Positions 17,873-27,443 of a DNA stretch of 64,000 nucleotides are shown piece by piece (the first letter of the stretch is position 1; every line of letters begins with the position of its first letter). The DNA is taken from the NCBI RefSeq assembly GCF_019063845.1, contig NZ_CP077683.1, forward strand, positions 2,170,001-2,234,000, in the 5' to 3' direction. The notes under the pieces are model-generated. The model saw only the letters and a program-made list of their open reading frames with translations, searched no databases and was not told the DNA's origin. This stretch comes from Geomonas subterranea. Its GTDB lineage: Bacteria; Desulfobacterota; Desulfuromonadia; Geobacterales; Geobacteraceae. Both the position numbers and the translations under genes were made by a program.

Positions 17873-17881
17873 GATTATCAG

Positions 17882-18712
17882 CTACTGGTTTAGGGCGGGG
17901 GTACGTTCTTTGATCACGGCGTCGCGGTCGGGCATCTTTACGATCAGCGAGGCGCAGTTCTGGTTGTGCTCCATGGACTTGTTATTGAAGGACTCCAGTT
18001 CCAGCTTCAGCTTGTCGGAAGCCTCGTTGGCGGCTTTCACGAGCTTGTTGTGTTCCTGGGTGCGCCTGTTGAAATCCTCAACCTGCGCGTCATCCGACAT
18101 GACCACCTTGCGCTGCATCTCGAGCAGCGCCGTGGCCTGCTTCTTTATCTCCATCATCGTCTGGTTGTTCTGGGCGATGTGCTCTTCGAGCATCTTGCGC
18201 AGGTCCTTGATGTGATCCTCTGAGTACATGCACTCCCGGTACTGCTCCTGGGTGCCGAAATCTATTTCTTTTTCGGCCACCTTACCGGCTTCCTGCTGGG
18301 CTTCCGGCTTGACCTCCGGTTTGGCTTCCGGTTTGGTCTCTACCGTAGCTTCCGATTTGGTCTCTACCGTAGCTTCCAGTTTGGCCTCTGCCTTAGCATC
18401 TGCGGCAGCCTCGGATTTAGCCTCTGCCGCAGTCTCTGGTTTGGCCTCTGGTTTGGCCTCTGGTTTGGCCTCTGGTTTGGCCTCTGGTTTGGCCTCTGGT
18501 TTGGCCTCTGGTTTGGCCTCTGGTTTGGCCTCTGGTTTGGCCTCTGCGGTAGCCTCGGGCTTAGCCTCGTGGGATGCAGTGGCATTGTGGCTGGACTTAT
18601 GCCACAGGGGAACATTGTCTTCTTTTACTGTCACAGCCTCTTTGGCGAGAGCGGGACCCGACATACATGCAAGTAGAAGTGGCAGAAGGACGAACAGCGA
18701 GCGGTACATCAC
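17882..18712 (-). CDS. Secreted AKPE-repeat coiled-coil protein, function unknown
   Basis: A 276-residue exported protein. The signal peptide covers the first 23 residues and ends in GPALA. About residues 45-140 are a low-complexity segment with nine consecutive AKPE-type tetrapeptides and diverged TKPE/TKSE copies; it should be extended and highly charged. The C-terminal part (about 145-276) is helical with heptad-like spacing and two Cys (ECMYS, NQNCAS). The architecture resembles a spacer-plus-helix envelope protein of TonB- or Lpp-like shape, but no family motif is recognised. The gene is monocistronic, with terminators on both sides. Confidence 0.7.
   Translation of the reverse strand: MMYRSLFVLLPLLLACMSGPALAKEAVTVKEDNVPLWHKSSHNATASHEAKPEATAEAKPEAKPEAKPEAKPEAKPEAKPEAKPEAKPEAKPETAAEAKSEAAADAKAEAKLEATVETKSEATVETKPEAKPEVKPEAQQEAGKVAEKEIDFGTQEQYRECMYSEDHIKDLRKMLEEHIAQNNQTMMEIKKQATALLEMQRKVVMSDDAQVEDFNRRTQEHNKLVKAANEASDKLKLELESFNNKSMEHNQNCASLIVKMPDRDAVIKERTPALNQ
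18433..18540. repeat. 12-bp coding minisatellite (about 9 copies)
   Basis: The unit CCTCTGGTTTGG repeats nine times almost without change and encodes AKPE on the minus strand. Because 12 is divisible by 3, copy-number change would alter the length of the linker without a frameshift. Confidence 0.9.
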
Positions 18713-18736
18713 ACACCTCCTTCAATGTCATCACAT

Positions 18737-18760
18737 AAAAAAACGGGTCCGCGAACCCGG
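18737..18760 (-). terminator. Terminator of the TPR gene
   Basis: CGGGT (18744-18748) pairs with ACCCG (18755-18759), and on the minus strand the stem is followed by seven T. It separates the TPR gene from the AKPE gene. Confidence 0.7.
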
Positions 18761-18763
18761 GAC

Positions 18764-19984
18764 TTACGATGCTTTTTGCGCCCCCTGCGCCTGGGCCAGG
18801 AGGTCGCGCGCGATGGTATCTTCGGGATTCATCATTACCGCCAGCTTCAACTGCTCCAGGGCCTCATCCGGCCTCCCCAGCTGAAGACAGGCAACGCCGT
18901 AATCGCGGCGCAGGTTTGGCAGCGAGCTATTCAATTGCAGGGCGGAAGCGTAGTACGTGAGCGCCTGCGGGTCGTTCTCCCTGGCCAGCACGTTCGCCAG
19001 GGCGTAGTGGGCCTCGGGAATGGAGGGATTCACTTCTATGGCTTTCTCGTAGAGTTCCCGGACCGTCCGCAGGTCGCCACCCAGCCCCTGTTCCGCCGAG
19101 GCCAGTCCGTAGTAGGCCGGGGCGAGCTGGTCGTTGAGTTCGATGGCGCCGCTGAAGCTCTTGCGGGCGGCGGCGAAGTCCTGCTTGAGCAGGTAGATAT
19201 ACCCCAGGTTGATCTTCACCAGCGGCGCCTTGGGGTCCAGTTCCAGGGCGGTGCTGCAGTGCTCCAGCGCCTCGTCAACACGGTTTGCCCGCAGCAGGGC
19301 GGCGCCGAAGTTGTTCTGGCACCCCACGTGGGTCGGTACCAGCTTGACCGCTTTTTCGTAGTGAGCGATGGCCTCGTCGTTGCGCCCGAGATCCTGCAAG
19401 AGCACAGCATAGGTGTAGAGCGCGCCGAAGTGGTACGGTGCGTGTTTGAGGGCCTCCAGCAGCACAGACTCGGCGTAATCGTAGATGCGCAGGTCGTGCA
19501 GGGCATCTCCCAGTTTGTGCAGCATATGAGGGTTGTCCGGGGCAAGTCCTGTCGCTATCTCGAAGCAGACGGCGCCCTCGCGGATCTGCCCCTCCTTCTT
19601 GAGCAGGTCGCCAAAGGAAACCACCAACTCGGTGAGCGCGTGGCGTTTTACCGTGACCGAATCCTCCGCCAGCAGGTTCGCGAGTTCGACCACTATGACC
19701 CGCGAGATGCTCTCACCCGTCTCTGAGATCCGGCCGCTCAACTCGCACAGTTCCTGGACCGCCTCTTCCACTTTCCCGTTTTCCGCCTTGATGGCGGCGG
19801 CGAAGAAATGGGCCAGGAAGTCGTTGGGGTCGGCTTCCGTCATGCGGGCGTAAGCGGAGAGGGCCGGTTCCAGTTCGCCGCGCACATGCATCGACAGCGC
19901 GGTGATGAAGTTGACCGCTTTCGCCGGGGGCGCCCCTTTGCTCTCCGTGGAGTCTTTTCCGAACATCTTGCCGAATATGCCCAT
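18764..19984 (-). CDS. Tetratricopeptide-repeat protein
   Basis: A 406-residue cytoplasmic protein. The ATG at 19984 (MGIFGKMFGK) is preferred to an upstream ATG because the latter adds only a basic, non-conserved tail. At least eight TPR-like helical pairs are visible from about residue 30 to the end; typical units contain PHMLHKLGDAL, VGCQNNFGAALL, PLVKINLGYIYL and PNLRRDYGVACL. TPR arrays bind partner proteins; no catalytic domain is present. It has no close operon partner and its function is unknown. Confidence 0.8.
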   Translation of the reverse strand: MGIFGKMFGKDSTESKGAPPAKAVNFITALSMHVRGELEPALSAYARMTEADPNDFLAHFFAAAIKAENGKVEEAVQELCELSGRISETGESISRVIVVELANLLAEDSVTVKRHALTELVVSFGDLLKKEGQIREGAVCFEIATGLAPDNPHMLHKLGDALHDLRIYDYAESVLLEALKHAPYHFGALYTYAVLLQDLGRNDEAIAHYEKAVKLVPTHVGCQNNFGAALLRANRVDEALEHCSTALELDPKAPLVKINLGYIYLLKQDFAAARKSFSGAIELNDQLAPAYYGLASAEQGLGGDLRTVRELYEKAIEVNPSIPEAHYALANVLARENDPQALTYYASALQLNSSLPNLRRDYGVACLQLGRPDEALEQLKLAVMMNPEDTIARDLLAQAQGAQKAS

Positions 19985-20047
19985 CGTGGTGATCCTTTTG
20001 GCGCGCCCTGATCTCGGTGCCCGCCGGGGAGAATTGTCGCGCCGCAA

Positions 20048-20161
20048 AGGTATAGGATTCTGCAGTTATTTGCAAGACTGTATGTGATATTCAAGGGGCG
20101 CAAGCACGCCATAGGGAAGGAGGATGCAACGTGGATGTCATGCACGTGGCACAACGGGCGC
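20048..20161. other. Gap between the exosortase and TPR genes
   Basis: About 115 bases without a recognised gene. No strong terminator hairpin was found for the exosortase operon, so some readthrough into the TPR gene is possible. Confidence 0.3.
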
Positions 20162-21175
20162 TCAGGATCGGATGTCAGCCTCGGGAACGGGTAAGCGCAG
20201 ACTGGTGACAATCCAGTAGGTGGACATCGGTAAAGCCAGATGGACCACGCTGCCAATGGCCAGAAAGGAGAGGAGTCCAAGCTCTCCAGATGTTACGGCC
20301 TGAACACACCCCATGGCGATGAAGAGCGCGCTCAACAGGAAGATGAATCCCGCGCCAAACAGTGTCATGCCGACCATCTGCCAGTCTCCCTTCTTCTGGA
20401 GCGGAATCATCAATCCCAGGTAAATGGCCTGATTCACCTGTTCCATCATATTGTCCAGAGGTATGTCGACTGCTGCCCCCCGGTACACCATCACCTCCCC
20501 GTCAAGGATGATGGCGGAGAGAGTCTCGTGGCTGAGGAGCCTGTAAAAGACGCTGCTGGTAGCGGCCAAAACCGTGCCGTAACCTTCGCGAAAGATAAGG
20601 AGCAGGGCGTAGGCGGCGAGTGAGACAGCGATGACCTGCCCCACCCGCCGTATGGTGTGTTTGGAGACCGAGAAGCCCCCGTCCACCCAGAACCTCCAGA
20701 TGGAAAAGACCAGGAGTGCGAAGGCTATGACCCAGAGGTAATCGTGAAAAAGGTTGAAGGCAGCGACAGAGACAGAGCCGATCACGCCGGTTACGAGCAG
20801 GCGGAAGGCATTGGCAAGTATCAGGACCGGCACGGCGACCGCGACGCCCAGGAGGCGGTAGCCGATGCCGTGGCGAACGTACAGCAGCATGGCTGTAGCT
20901 ACTATGACTATGTAGTCAGCAGCCGTGCACTGCCGGATGATGCGCATGGCGAATCCGTTCACGGTGAGAACGTCTCCCGCCCCGGACGTGGCGACGCCGA
21001 AAAGGTTTCCAAGTACCGTGGTGCTCGCCATGGTCAGGTTGCGCCAGGCCGTCCAGTACCCTTCAGGGAGGTTGCCCAGGAGGGTCACGGCAGTGATGGC
21101 GCACCAGATGAAGGCGATGGCGAAAAAGGAGCCCGGATGTCCCTTCGCGTTCTGCGTCTGCGCGGCGTCAGTCAT
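20162..21175 (-). CDS. Exosortase/archaeosortase-family transpeptidase
   Basis: A 337-residue polytopic membrane enzyme. The catalytic triad of the exosortase superfamily is visible: Cys83 in RQCTAADY, Arg125 in ANAFRLLV and His144 in FHDYLWV, each at a membrane boundary. These enzymes cut C-terminal tripartite sorting signals of exported proteins. The C-terminal third (about 165-337) has extra helices beyond the core, longer than minimal exosortases. It is the last gene of a five-gene operon and follows a 64-codon gene by 5 bases whose product ends in a helix-plus-basic tail, its most likely substrate. I cannot place it in a named exosortase subfamily. Confidence 0.85.
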   Translation of the reverse strand: MTDAAQTQNAKGHPGSFFAIAFIWCAITAVTLLGNLPEGYWTAWRNLTMASTTVLGNLFGVATSGAGDVLTVNGFAMRIIRQCTAADYIVIVATAMLLYVRHGIGYRLLGVAVAVPVLILANAFRLLVTGVIGSVSVAAFNLFHDYLWVIAFALLVFSIWRFWVDGGFSVSKHTIRRVGQVIAVSLAAYALLLIFREGYGTVLAATSSVFYRLLSHETLSAIILDGEVMVYRGAAVDIPLDNMMEQVNQAIYLGLMIPLQKKGDWQMVGMTLFGAGFIFLLSALFIAMGCVQAVTSGELGLLSFLAIGSVVHLALPMSTYWIVTSLRLPVPEADIRS

Positions 21176-21180
21176 CGACG

Positions 21181-21375
21181 CTATTTGCGGCTCTTCCAGA
21201 ACCCGTAGGCCGCTACCGCCGCCACAGTCACAGCGCTCACCTCCGCGTTACCAACAGGTGTGGAGGGAATAACCGGAGGTGCCGGAGGCCCGGCCCAGCA
21301 TGAGGAGCAGAGATTGATTCCGGCTACAAGCATCAGGGCCGCGCTTTCTACCACTTTTTGTACTGTCAGTTTCAT
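21181..21375 (-). CDS. Small exported protein with C-terminal sorting-signal-like tail
   Basis: A 64-residue protein. The ATG at 21375 is preferred (AAGGGG 8 bases upstream) to the ATG two codons earlier. Residues 1-30 form a signal peptide ending in CWAG, followed by a proline-rich stretch (PPAPPVIPSTP). The end is a tripartite tail: a VGNAE motif, a short hydrophobic helix (VSAVTVAAVAAYGFW) and KSRK. The layout matches exosortase substrates although the motif is not PEP. If both signals are removed, only about 15-20 residues remain, so this may be a peptide or a minimal anchor. Its gene lies 5 bases before the exosortase gene. Confidence 0.7.
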   Translation of the reverse strand: MKLTVQKVVESAALMLVAGINLCSSCWAGPPAPPVIPSTPVGNAEVSAVTVAAVAAYGFWKSRK

Positions 21376-21388
21376 TGTCATATCCCCT

Positions 21389-21913
21389 TTACGGCTGCTC
21401 CGCGACTATCTTGAGTCGTGCGACCGAACCCGGCCCGGGAGCAGAAAGTATGTATTCGTTGTTGGTAAGGTCGACCTGCGTATTCCCCTCTTTTGCCGCA
21501 ATGGTCGCCTGTTTCGGAAGCCGGCTCTCCTCAGGCACGATACTGACCACAAGCGGCGTCCCCTTGGCCAGACTGCTGGTGACGCTCACGTCCCATTGCT
21601 TCTTTTTGGCAGGGGACCGGGTGTCTCCCCGCATCTCCCTGGCCGGGCGCCACTCCGGATGACTGACGACGGCGCTGATGAAGGGATCGCCCATGTCGGC
21701 GTTCAGGTTGCCGGGGGAGATGATGTCATAGGCATTGTCGAAGCTGTCGGTCGCCCCGGGATGCTCGCCGATAACCACGTAGTCGTAGAGCTGCCCGCTC
21801 GACACCCGGACCGTGGCGGTCATGGGCTCGAAGCCCATGGCCGCCACCGCCGTTGCCAGGATCATCGCCACTGCTCCCCATGCGGGAAAGGCGGAAACAG
21901 TCTTACTTGGCAT
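21389..21913 (-). CDS. Exported protein of the exosortase operon, function unknown
   Basis: A 174-residue protein with a signal peptide or membrane anchor (about 8-27, AVAMILATAVAAMG). The mature part contains YVVIGEHPGATDSFDNAYDI. This HPxATDxFDNAYDI pattern is seen in C-terminal modules of large secreted Ig-like or FnIII proteins, where it forms a small beta-sandwich (from memory). Here it is a separate polypeptide whose start overlaps the stop of the 1830-residue protein by 11 bases, so the two are translationally coupled and may act as one surface complex. It has no sorting tail of its own. Confidence 0.7.
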   Translation of the reverse strand: MPSKTVSAFPAWGAVAMILATAVAAMGFEPMTATVRVSSGQLYDYVVIGEHPGATDSFDNAYDIISPGNLNADMGDPFISAVVSHPEWRPAREMRGDTRSPAKKKQWDVSVTSSLAKGTPLVVSIVPEESRLPKQATIAAKEGNTQVDLTNNEYILSAPGPGSVARLKIVAEQP

Positions 21914-24900
21914 TGATGCTGAGGGTGTGGTTCACGGAGTCGATATTCAATATCCAGTACGCCTTCCACGGCTCGACCTGCGGGTTGCCGTTCACGATGG
22001 ACCACGATTCGTACGTGGTCCCGTTCCACCAGTAGATCCCCCCTCCTATCTTGTTGGCCTGGATGGCGTTCGCCAGCGGGCTGCCGTCGACAAGCCAGCT
22101 AGAGGCGATGTTGCTCATGTTGTCCGGGGTCGGGTTCGCCACCATGGTCCACCCCGGCTTCAGGGTGACGGTTGCGCTCGCCGGGGATGTTGCCCCTTTG
22201 AAGTTGAAGGTGGTGCCGGTGCCGGCGGTCTTGACGAAGTATCCGTAACCGGGCAGCAGCGAGGTTACCGTCTTGTATGAGCCAAGAACCGAGCTGCTGC
22301 TCTCGGCGGTGGCCCCGGTTGGAACCCACTGGTACACGGCACTAACCGCACTCCCAAAGAGGGTGCCCGGGTTGACGCCGGTCGTATCGTAGGGCACGGC
22401 GATTATGTTCCATCCCGTGTAAAGCGGCGTGCGGATGCTGAGCAGTTCCGTTGCGCCCTCGACGTCCGACGACACGGTGTAGGTGTAGATGGTGTTGGGC
22501 TTGAGGAACCCTGTATCGACGAAGCTGGTCTGGCTCCCGGTGGAGAGAGCCGTAGCCGTCTTCCCGCCTTCGGAGCGCGACACGGTGAAGCTGGTTCCCT
22601 GCTTGATCCCGGTAAAGCTCCCCCCCGGCTGGCCGGTGGCCGTGACGACATAGGCCGCGCTGTGAACGCCCTCCGTGCTGGTGCCGTCCTTGCCGAAGAA
22701 CTTCAGGGTGGTGTTTCCGGTGATGGTGACGGGGCCGCTATAGGTTGCCGAAGACACGCCGGGTGTGGTGCCGTCGGTGGTGTAGTAGATCGTGGTGCCG
22801 GTGCGGTTGGCGCTGAGCTTCACCATCAGGCTTCCGCCGGAGTAGCTGCCCGCCGGCGGCATGGCGGTGGTCGCGAGATCCGGGGGCAAGGTGCCGTCGG
22901 ACTTGAAGAAGGCTGAAACGGTGCAGTTGCCGGTTATCTCGGCCGTCGTATAGACACTGCCGGAGAGCGTGCCGCCGCATCCGGTCACGGACTGGATCAT
23001 GTAACCGGTGTTGGGTTTCACCGCGAGGGCCAGCTGGTAACCGCTGACGACGGACTGGCTGGCCGGGGTGATGGCGCCTCCCGCTCCGGCGGTGGCGGTC
23101 ACGGTGTAACTGACCGGTGCCGTGCCCAGCAGGGTGACCGATTGCGTAGCCCCCTGGACGCTGTTGCCCGAGCTGTCGCTGGAGACAGGCGCGACATAGT
23201 AGGTGGTGCCGGGGACCAGGTTGTAGAGGGAAACGGTGTGGTTGGTCCTGGAGCCGGTGATCGAGGCCTGCCCGGTCATGGTGAAGGGGGTGGTCCCGTA
23301 CTTGAGCACCGTGGTGGCTTGTTCGTCGGTGTTCCAGGCGACGTCGATCTCGGTAGTCGTGGCACCGGCAGCGGAGACGGCAGATATCACCGGCGCCATG
23401 GTGTCGGCCAACGCAGCCGTTGTGAATGAGAAGACCGCGGAAACCACCGTGTTGTTGGAGGGATCGGTCGACTGCACCTTGAAGTCATAGGTGGTGCCCG
23501 GTTTCAAGTTGGTCAGCGCGACGGAATGTCCCGCGGACTTGACGATATCGCCGGCGCTGCTGGTGAGGCTCTGTCCGGTCAGCCCGTAGTAGACCTGCGA
23601 GTCTGCGATCTCGTCCGTCACCCACTGGATCCGCGCCATGGTCGAGGTCGTGACGATGGTTCTCGGGGCGCTGGTGATGACCGGAGCGGTGCGGTCCGGC
23701 TGCGACTTGGTTATGAAGCCGACCCCGCCCGCGGCGCCCACAAAGGCATCGCTTAACATGAACGAGTAGTTCATGGCCAGCAAGGTGGACGGTGCCCCGG
23801 CCGAGGCGACCACCTTGTTGCCGGAGATGTCGGTGCAGGATACCTGGACGTTGTAGGAGGTGTTCGGGGTCAGGTTGCTGAGAGGCACCTGGTGTTCGGT
23901 CACCTTCTCGCTGTTCGATCTCTGCAACGCGTTGCTGCCGTTGGGACCGTAGTCCACTACCGTGTCGCAGGGTTTGTCCGTCTTGAAGGCGACGGTCGCG
24001 GCGTTGTCGGTCGAGTAGATGATGTTCGCAGCCTCGGTGATGACCGGAGCCTTGGTGTCCGGGTTGAGGTCTGTGGTGAAGCTGTAGACCTTGCCGGTCG
24101 CGCTGTTTTTCTGGGCGTCTGTCGCCTGCACGCTGAAGTAGTAGGTGGTGCCGGGGAGCAGGCCGGTGAGCGCACGGTTGTGCTTGGTGTTGAGCTCGGA
24201 CTTCGCGTCGGTCATCTCCAGCGCTTCGGAGGTGCCGTACTGGATGGTGCTGCTGGCCGGTTCGTCGGTCTCCCAGTAGAGCACCACGGACTGGTGGGTG
24301 GTTGCCTTGACGATCGGCAACTGGGTGAAGACAGGCGCGTTGGTGTCCGGCGTGGCCTTGGTGCTGAAGCTCTTGGTGCCGCTCAGGGCGGGGCCGTTGC
24401 CGGAAGCATCCTTGGAGGAAACGACGAAGTTGTAGGTTTTGGACGCGCCGAGCCCCGTGATGGTCATGGAGTGGCTGGTGGTGAGGGCCCCGTCGGAGAG
24501 GACGCCGTAGGCGACGCCATCATCGTAGGAGACACCGCTGGTGGCGGGCTCGTCGGTCTTCCAGACGATGGTCGCGCTGCTGTCGCTGATGCTGATCGCC
24601 ATCGGCCCCTCTACGACAACCGGGGCGGTGGTGTCGGGCGCAGTCAGCGTCCGGAAGGAGACTACCGAAGTGGACACAGGACCGTTGTTTGCCGCGTCGG
24701 TGGCGGTTACCTTCACATAGTACACGGTATCCGCGGCGAGCCCGGAAACGGTGACGCGGTGGCTGCCGGTAAGGGTGGAGTCTCCGACGGTCGTGTCAGG
24801 AAGCGTCGAAAGCCCGTAAATCACAGAACCTGTGGTCGGCTCGTCGGTAGTCCACTCGATGACCGCGGTCCCCTGGGTGATGCTGCTCACGGTGGGACCG

Positions 24901-27395
24901 GCGGTCACGGTAGGGGGTGTGGTGTCCGGCCTGGGCGCGGTGGTGAGGCTCACCACCTGGCTTGCAGTCGGGCCATTGCCTGCCGCATCGGAAGCGGTGA
25001 CCTTCACGTAGTACTTCGTGTTCGGGCTCAACCCCGTGAGCTGCATCGAGTGGGAGGACACGAAGGACTGCTCGGCCACGGTGGTGCCCGGGGGATCGAC
25101 GGTGCCGTATGCCACGCTTCCCTTGCTCGGCTCGTTGGTCTGCCATTCTATGGTGGCGGTGGTATCGGTGAATGAAGACACCGTGGGGCCGGACAGGATC
25201 TGCGGTGGCGTGGTATCCGGGAGGTTCAGAATGATGCTCTGCGAGAAGCTGCGGGTGGCATCGATGCCGGTGAGAACAGTCGGCGCGAAGCCGCTGCCGG
25301 CGGGAGGGGTTATGGTCTCGCTGTACCCAGTGCCTGCAATGAGGGTCAGGCTGAATTTGCCGAAGGCGTCAGACTTTATGGGGTAACTGCTGTTTTCGTT
25401 GGTCACGTAATAGTAGCCAGTGCCGGGATAAACGTAGTTGTAGGTCTGCTTGATAGTCACGTTCGGCACCGGTCGGCCGTTGCTGTCCGTTGCCGTTCCA
25501 GAGACCGTGACCAGCGGAATCACTATGTCAGCGGTGGTATTTGCCATAACCGCAACATTCTGAAGAATTTGGCCGCCGGAGAAATACTGCGGCGTAGCGA
25601 CGCTGGGGGCACATGTCTGGTAAGAGCCGTTCGGCCCGCAGTACCCAGCGTTGTCAATCGAACCGCTTACGGAAAGATCGTAATTTCCCTTCCCAACTGT
25701 GGCGGAGTACTGCCCTGCCGCGTCGGTCCAAACTTGAGCGACTGTGGTGTTGGCGGCTCTATCTACTATGGAGACCCAAACATTCTGAATGCCGATACCG
25801 GCTGGTGTTTTCACCTTTCCCGATAGAGTCACCGGCTGTTGCAGTGCCAGGTCTCGCACTGTGTTAGTGGTCACGTTGATCCCACTGATCAGAGTTTGGC
25901 TGTATCCGCTACCAGCAGTAGGAATCAGCTTGACGGTGTAACCAGTTCCTGAGATTAGGGTGAGGCTGTAGTTGCCATTCGAGTCGGACTTGGGCGCGTA
26001 GTTCTGGTCATCATTTGCCACGTAATAATACCCGTAGGTTTGATTGACATAGCTGCCCTGCTGAAGCACCGCGACGTTGCTGACAGGAGCACTGGCACCG
26101 TCAGTGACCTTTCCGCTCAGAGACACCAGTAACGGAAGAGTGATGTTCTGTACTGTATTTCCAGAGACCGTGAAGGGCGCAACGATGTTGTAACCGTACA
26201 AGTACTGCGGCAACGGAACGTTCGGCGTACAATACTGGCTGGCTCCATTGGCTCCGCAGCCTCCATAGTAGCGTGAACCACCGTAGACGTAGAGCCTGTA
26301 ACCACCGGGGGTTACAGGAAAATAGTAATTGCCGGAAGCGTCGGTGAATTTGGTACTGACATAGTTATCGTTCCGGTCATAAAGCCTGACCTCCATATTC
26401 TGCACACCGACGCCACTCGTGGTAAGAACAGTTCCAGAAAGGGTAACCGCCTGCTGAAAAGAGAGGTCTCTTACCGTATTGCTCGTCACATCCACGCCGG
26501 CAATGGTTGTCTGAACGTATGATGTACCTGTGGGAGGCACGAGTATAAAGCTGTACCCTGTCCCGGAAATGAGCGTCATACTGTAGTTGCCGGAGGCGTC
26601 AGCGAGGGTGTCACCGTTGTACACAGAGTAAGACCCGACAGCTTGGGACGGATAAGCCCACGGGGTCCGGACGGTTGCGTTTCCTACCGGCACGCCTGTG
26701 CTACTGGTAACTTTTCCTGTTAATGAAACCAACGGGACGGTGATGTTCTGGGTAGTGTTGCCAGTTACGCCAAGGTTCTGGACGATGTAATTGCCAGTGA
26801 AGTACTGGGGGGTAGGAACATTCTGAGGGCAAACTTGATATGCTCCATTGAGGCCACAGTAGCCGTACTGGTTGGAGCCGCCATTGATAGTGATCTTATA
26901 AGTGCCGGTCGCCAACGGGAGAGAGTAGGTGCCGCTTGCACCAGTGTAGATATCACCAATTACCACGTTTGAGCTTTGGGCATAGACCTGCACCCTGATG
27001 TTCTGCATCCCCACCCCGGCAGGGGTCTTCACGGCCCCGGAAAGGGTAACGGCCTGCTGGATGAGGACGACGTTTTGGGTCACGTCCGCACCCGAGACGG
27101 CGATGTTGTTGACCGTCGATGAGGTGAACCCGCTTCCCGCAGGTGGCGCGATGGCGAGGTTGTAGGTGCCGTCACCGGCGGTGAAGGAAAACTTACCTCC
27201 GGTGTCCGTGGACACGGACCCAACCTGCGCCGAGGTGGTGGCATTGGTAAGGGTGACCGTGGCGCCGGGAAGCGCACTGCTCCCGCCGTACACCGTCCCC
27301 GACAGCGTCCATGCCAGTGCCGCGTTCAGCGTACCGAACAGCACCAGCAGCGTGGCCGCCAGAACCACTCGAATCCTTTTAAAATTTAATTCCAT
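21903..27395 (-). CDS. 1830-residue surface protein with carboxypeptidase-regulatory-like and FnIII repeats
   Basis: A giant exported protein. Residues 1-29 form a signal peptide (LLVLFGTLNAALA). About 30-730 hold tandem carboxypeptidase-regulatory-like beta domains (repeated LSGxV-TxxGVGxQNxxV and GNYSLTLISGTGY). About 735-1480 hold roughly eight fibronectin III-like domains of about 95 residues (DTTPP...WxTDEPAxxxVxYG...LxPxTxYYVKVxAxDAAGN). Next come a bacterial-repeat module (TVTATAGAGGAITPA), a chitobiase-C-like module (YYTTDGTTP), an FnIII-like unit and a C-terminal GWTMVANPTP...WWNGTTYESW domain. There is no C-terminal anchor. The layout suits an extracellular adhesin or fibre carried by partners from the same operon. 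Confidence 0.85.
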   Translation of the reverse strand: MELNFKRIRVVLAATLLVLFGTLNAALAWTLSGTVYGGSSALPGATVTLTNATTSAQVGSVSTDTGGKFSFTAGDGTYNLAIAPPAGSGFTSSTVNNIAVSGADVTQNVVLIQQAVTLSGAVKTPAGVGMQNIRVQVYAQSSNVVIGDIYTGASGTYSLPLATGTYKITINGGSNQYGYCGLNGAYQVCPQNVPTPQYFTGNYIVQNLGVTGNTTQNITVPLVSLTGKVTSSTGVPVGNATVRTPWAYPSQAVGSYSVYNGDTLADASGNYSMTLISGTGYSFILVPPTGTSYVQTTIAGVDVTSNTVRDLSFQQAVTLSGTVLTTSGVGVQNMEVRLYDRNDNYVSTKFTDASGNYYFPVTPGGYRLYVYGGSRYYGGCGANGASQYCTPNVPLPQYLYGYNIVAPFTVSGNTVQNITLPLLVSLSGKVTDGASAPVSNVAVLQQGSYVNQTYGYYYVANDDQNYAPKSDSNGNYSLTLISGTGYTVKLIPTAGSGYSQTLISGINVTTNTVRDLALQQPVTLSGKVKTPAGIGIQNVWVSIVDRAANTTVAQVWTDAAGQYSATVGKGNYDLSVSGSIDNAGYCGPNGSYQTCAPSVATPQYFSGGQILQNVAVMANTTADIVIPLVTVSGTATDSNGRPVPNVTIKQTYNYVYPGTGYYYVTNENSSYPIKSDAFGKFSLTLIAGTGYSETITPPAGSGFAPTVLTGIDATRSFSQSIILNLPDTTPPQILSGPTVSSFTDTTATIEWQTNEPSKGSVAYGTVDPPGTTVAEQSFVSSHSMQLTGLSPNTKYYVKVTASDAAGNGPTASQVVSLTTAPRPDTTPPTVTAGPTVSSITQGTAVIEWTTDEPTTGSVIYGLSTLPDTTVGDSTLTGSHRVTVSGLAADTVYYVKVTATDAANNGPVSTSVVSFRTLTAPDTTAPVVVEGPMAISISDSSATIVWKTDEPATSGVSYDDGVAYGVLSDGALTTSHSMTITGLGASKTYNFVVSSKDASGNGPALSGTKSFSTKATPDTNAPVFTQLPIVKATTHQSVVLYWETDEPASSTIQYGTSEALEMTDAKSELNTKHNRALTGLLPGTTYYFSVQATDAQKNSATGKVYSFTTDLNPDTKAPVITEAANIIYSTDNAATVAFKTDKPCDTVVDYGPNGSNALQRSNSEKVTEHQVPLSNLTPNTSYNVQVSCTDISGNKVVASAGAPSTLLAMNYSFMLSDAFVGAAGGVGFITKSQPDRTAPVITSAPRTIVTTSTMARIQWVTDEIADSQVYYGLTGQSLTSSAGDIVKSAGHSVALTNLKPGTTYDFKVQSTDPSNNTVVSAVFSFTTAALADTMAPVISAVSAAGATTTEIDVAWNTDEQATTVLKYGTTPFTMTGQASITGSRTNHTVSLYNLVPGTTYYVAPVSSDSSGNSVQGATQSVTLLGTAPVSYTVTATAGAGGAITPASQSVVSGYQLALAVKPNTGYMIQSVTGCGGTLSGSVYTTAEITGNCTVSAFFKSDGTLPPDLATTAMPPAGSYSGGSLMVKLSANRTGTTIYYTTDGTTPGVSSATYSGPVTITGNTTLKFFGKDGTSTEGVHSAAYVVTATGQPGGSFTGIKQGTSFTVSRSEGGKTATALSTGSQTSFVDTGFLKPNTIYTYTVSSDVEGATELLSIRTPLYTGWNIIAVPYDTTGVNPGTLFGSAVSAVYQWVPTGATAESSSSVLGSYKTVTSLLPGYGYFVKTAGTGTTFNFKGATSPASATVTLKPGWTMVANPTPDNMSNIASSWLVDGSPLANAIQANKIGGGIYWWNGTTYESWSIVNGNPQVEPWKAYWILNIDSVNHTLSINAK

Positions 27396-27443
27396 GGTAC
27401 GTTCCTCACTTTGGCTTTGATATCACATGATTCAAGGCTGCTT

